A DNA stretch of 64,000 nucleotides. Source: Hyalangium ruber (GTDB lineage Bacteria > Myxococcota > Myxococcia > Myxococcales > Myxococcaceae). A program made the translations under genes and the position numbers. Position 1 is the first letter of the stretch, and each line of letters opens with the position of its first letter. Where the stretch lies: contig NZ_JAXIVS010000008.1 in assembly GCF_034259325.1 (NCBI RefSeq), forward strand, positions 310,001-374,000, given 5' to 3'. The notes beneath the pieces were generated by a model. The model saw nothing but the letters and a program-made list of their open reading frames with translations, did not search any database and was not told the DNA's origin. Below are positions 63,583-64,000 of the stretch, piece after piece.

Positions 63583-64000
63583 CTATGCGGGGTGGATGCC
63601 GTGTCGGGCGGCCACTTGCCGCGCGTATTCGATGCCGTCGAGCATCTGCTGGCGGGAATGCCGATGCTTGGGCAGCCTGCGCACCCGGCGCTCGGTGTCT
63701 GCCAACATGGCGAAGGCGTCTTCCGCTTGCTCGGGGAAGCGGGGCAAGGACTGCACGTAGATCGTCGAGATGTGAAAGCGGTTCCAGAGAGCCGGGAAGC
63801 CCAGCCGCTTCACCCGGCGCAGCCACGGCCCAAAGTCTTTCCAAGGTCGGCTCTGACCGAATGCCTCGTCTACGACGTCCAGCGCCGTCAGACGCTTGAG
63901 GTGCAGACGTTCGGCGGGGCTTCGTGCCTCTCGTGCGAACTGCCGCTCCAGGTCTGTGAGTGCGGCCACGAACACTTCAAAGGGCTGTTCAGCGTAAGTC
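63583..64000 (-). CDS. Unknown protein, cut by the right window edge
   Basis: The frame is open to the end of the window, so the N-terminus is missing; a GTG at 63975 could be a start but the frame also reads through it (YAEQPFEVFVAALTDLERQF). The visible 138 residues are helical and basic, with QFAREARSPAERLHLKRLTA, DVVDEAFGQSRPWKDFGPWL, FHISTIYVQSLPRFPEQAED and a C-terminal helix ending AARHGIHPA. I recognise no domain; the style is like paralogous helical proteins of myxobacteria. It is convergent with the cytochrome gene, 21 bases away. Confidence 0.6.
   Translation of the reverse strand, partial: TYAEQPFEVFVAALTDLERQFAREARSPAERLHLKRLTALDVVDEAFGQSRPWKDFGPWLRRVKRLGFPALWNRFHISTIYVQSLPRFPEQAEDAFAMLADTERRVRRLPKHRHSRQQMLDGIEYARQVAARHGIHPA

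Overview
The window looks like chromosomal DNA of a myxobacterium (Cystobacterineae-like: Archangium, Cystobacter, Stigmatella, Hyalangium or Myxococcus relatives). The evidence is very high GC with GC-rich third codon positions, a Myxococcales-type DUF2378 protein, a MYXO-CTERM sorting tail, a DUF4476 protein, a Ser/Thr kinase-like protein of the myxobacterial type, a SitA-type lipoprotein toxin with its immunity gene, and an NRPS/PKS cluster. No rRNA, tRNA or CRISPR array was seen. All family assignments are from reading the proteins; no database search was possible.

Layout. 1-5.6 kb: the N-terminal third of a carotenoid oxygenase (cut by the window edge), a thioredoxin-like protein, an alpha/beta hydrolase, a secreted AOC-barrel-like protein, a DUF4476 protein and a soluble PAS-PAS-GAF histidine kinase. 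5.7-11.1 kb: three secreted proteins on the minus strand (a choice-of-anchor A/Ig-like protein, a zinc phospholipase C-like protein and an unknown exported protein); both of their upstream regions carry a near-identical 21-bp element. 11.4-16.6 kb: an unrecognised beta-rich protein, a predicted pseudokinase, a DUF885 lipoprotein peptidase and an APH-like kinase. 16.6-27.5 kb: an IS3-type OrfA remnant, then a four-gene, tightly coupled biosynthetic operon: NRPS (A-T-C-A-T), PKS (KS-AT-ACP), type II thioesterase and a long acyl-CoA dehydrogenase. It would make a dipeptide extended by one carboxylated acyl unit, but has no integral release domain.

27.5-36 kb: an exported amidohydrolase, a two-HxK phospholipase D protein with an F-box-like segment, a coiled-coil protein coupled to a GT4 glycosyltransferase, and the complete dTDP-L-rhamnose operon (rfbB-rfbD-rfbA-rfbC). 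36-42.2 kb: a metabolic island with a cytokinin-dehydrogenase-like flavoprotein, a VOC-SRPBCC fusion, a HisC-like aminotransferase, an amidohydrolase coupled to a DUF59 protein, and an alpha/beta hydrolase; I do not recognise the pathway. 42.2-52 kb: a V4R-like protein, YihY membrane protein, YbiT-type ABC-F ATPase, a divergent Tgt beside an MnmC-like methyltransferase, a DUF2378 protein, an ornithine cyclodeaminase/alanine dehydrogenase family enzyme, a small conserved protein and class I fumarase. 52-54.3 kb: an outer-membrane-like protein and a SitA/SitI-type toxin-immunity pair. 54.3-64 kb: an SDR, a Ski2-like helicase, a LysM-GH19 muralytic enzyme, an OmpA-type barrel, a HYR/MYXO-CTERM protein, a diheme cytochrome c lipoprotein and a truncated unknown gene.

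The most interesting points are the compact NRPS/PKS/ACAD operon next to an IS remnant, the F-box-like/PLD protein, the pseudokinase, the SitA-type toxin, the 36-42 kb unknown pathway, and the repeated 21-bp promoter-region element.
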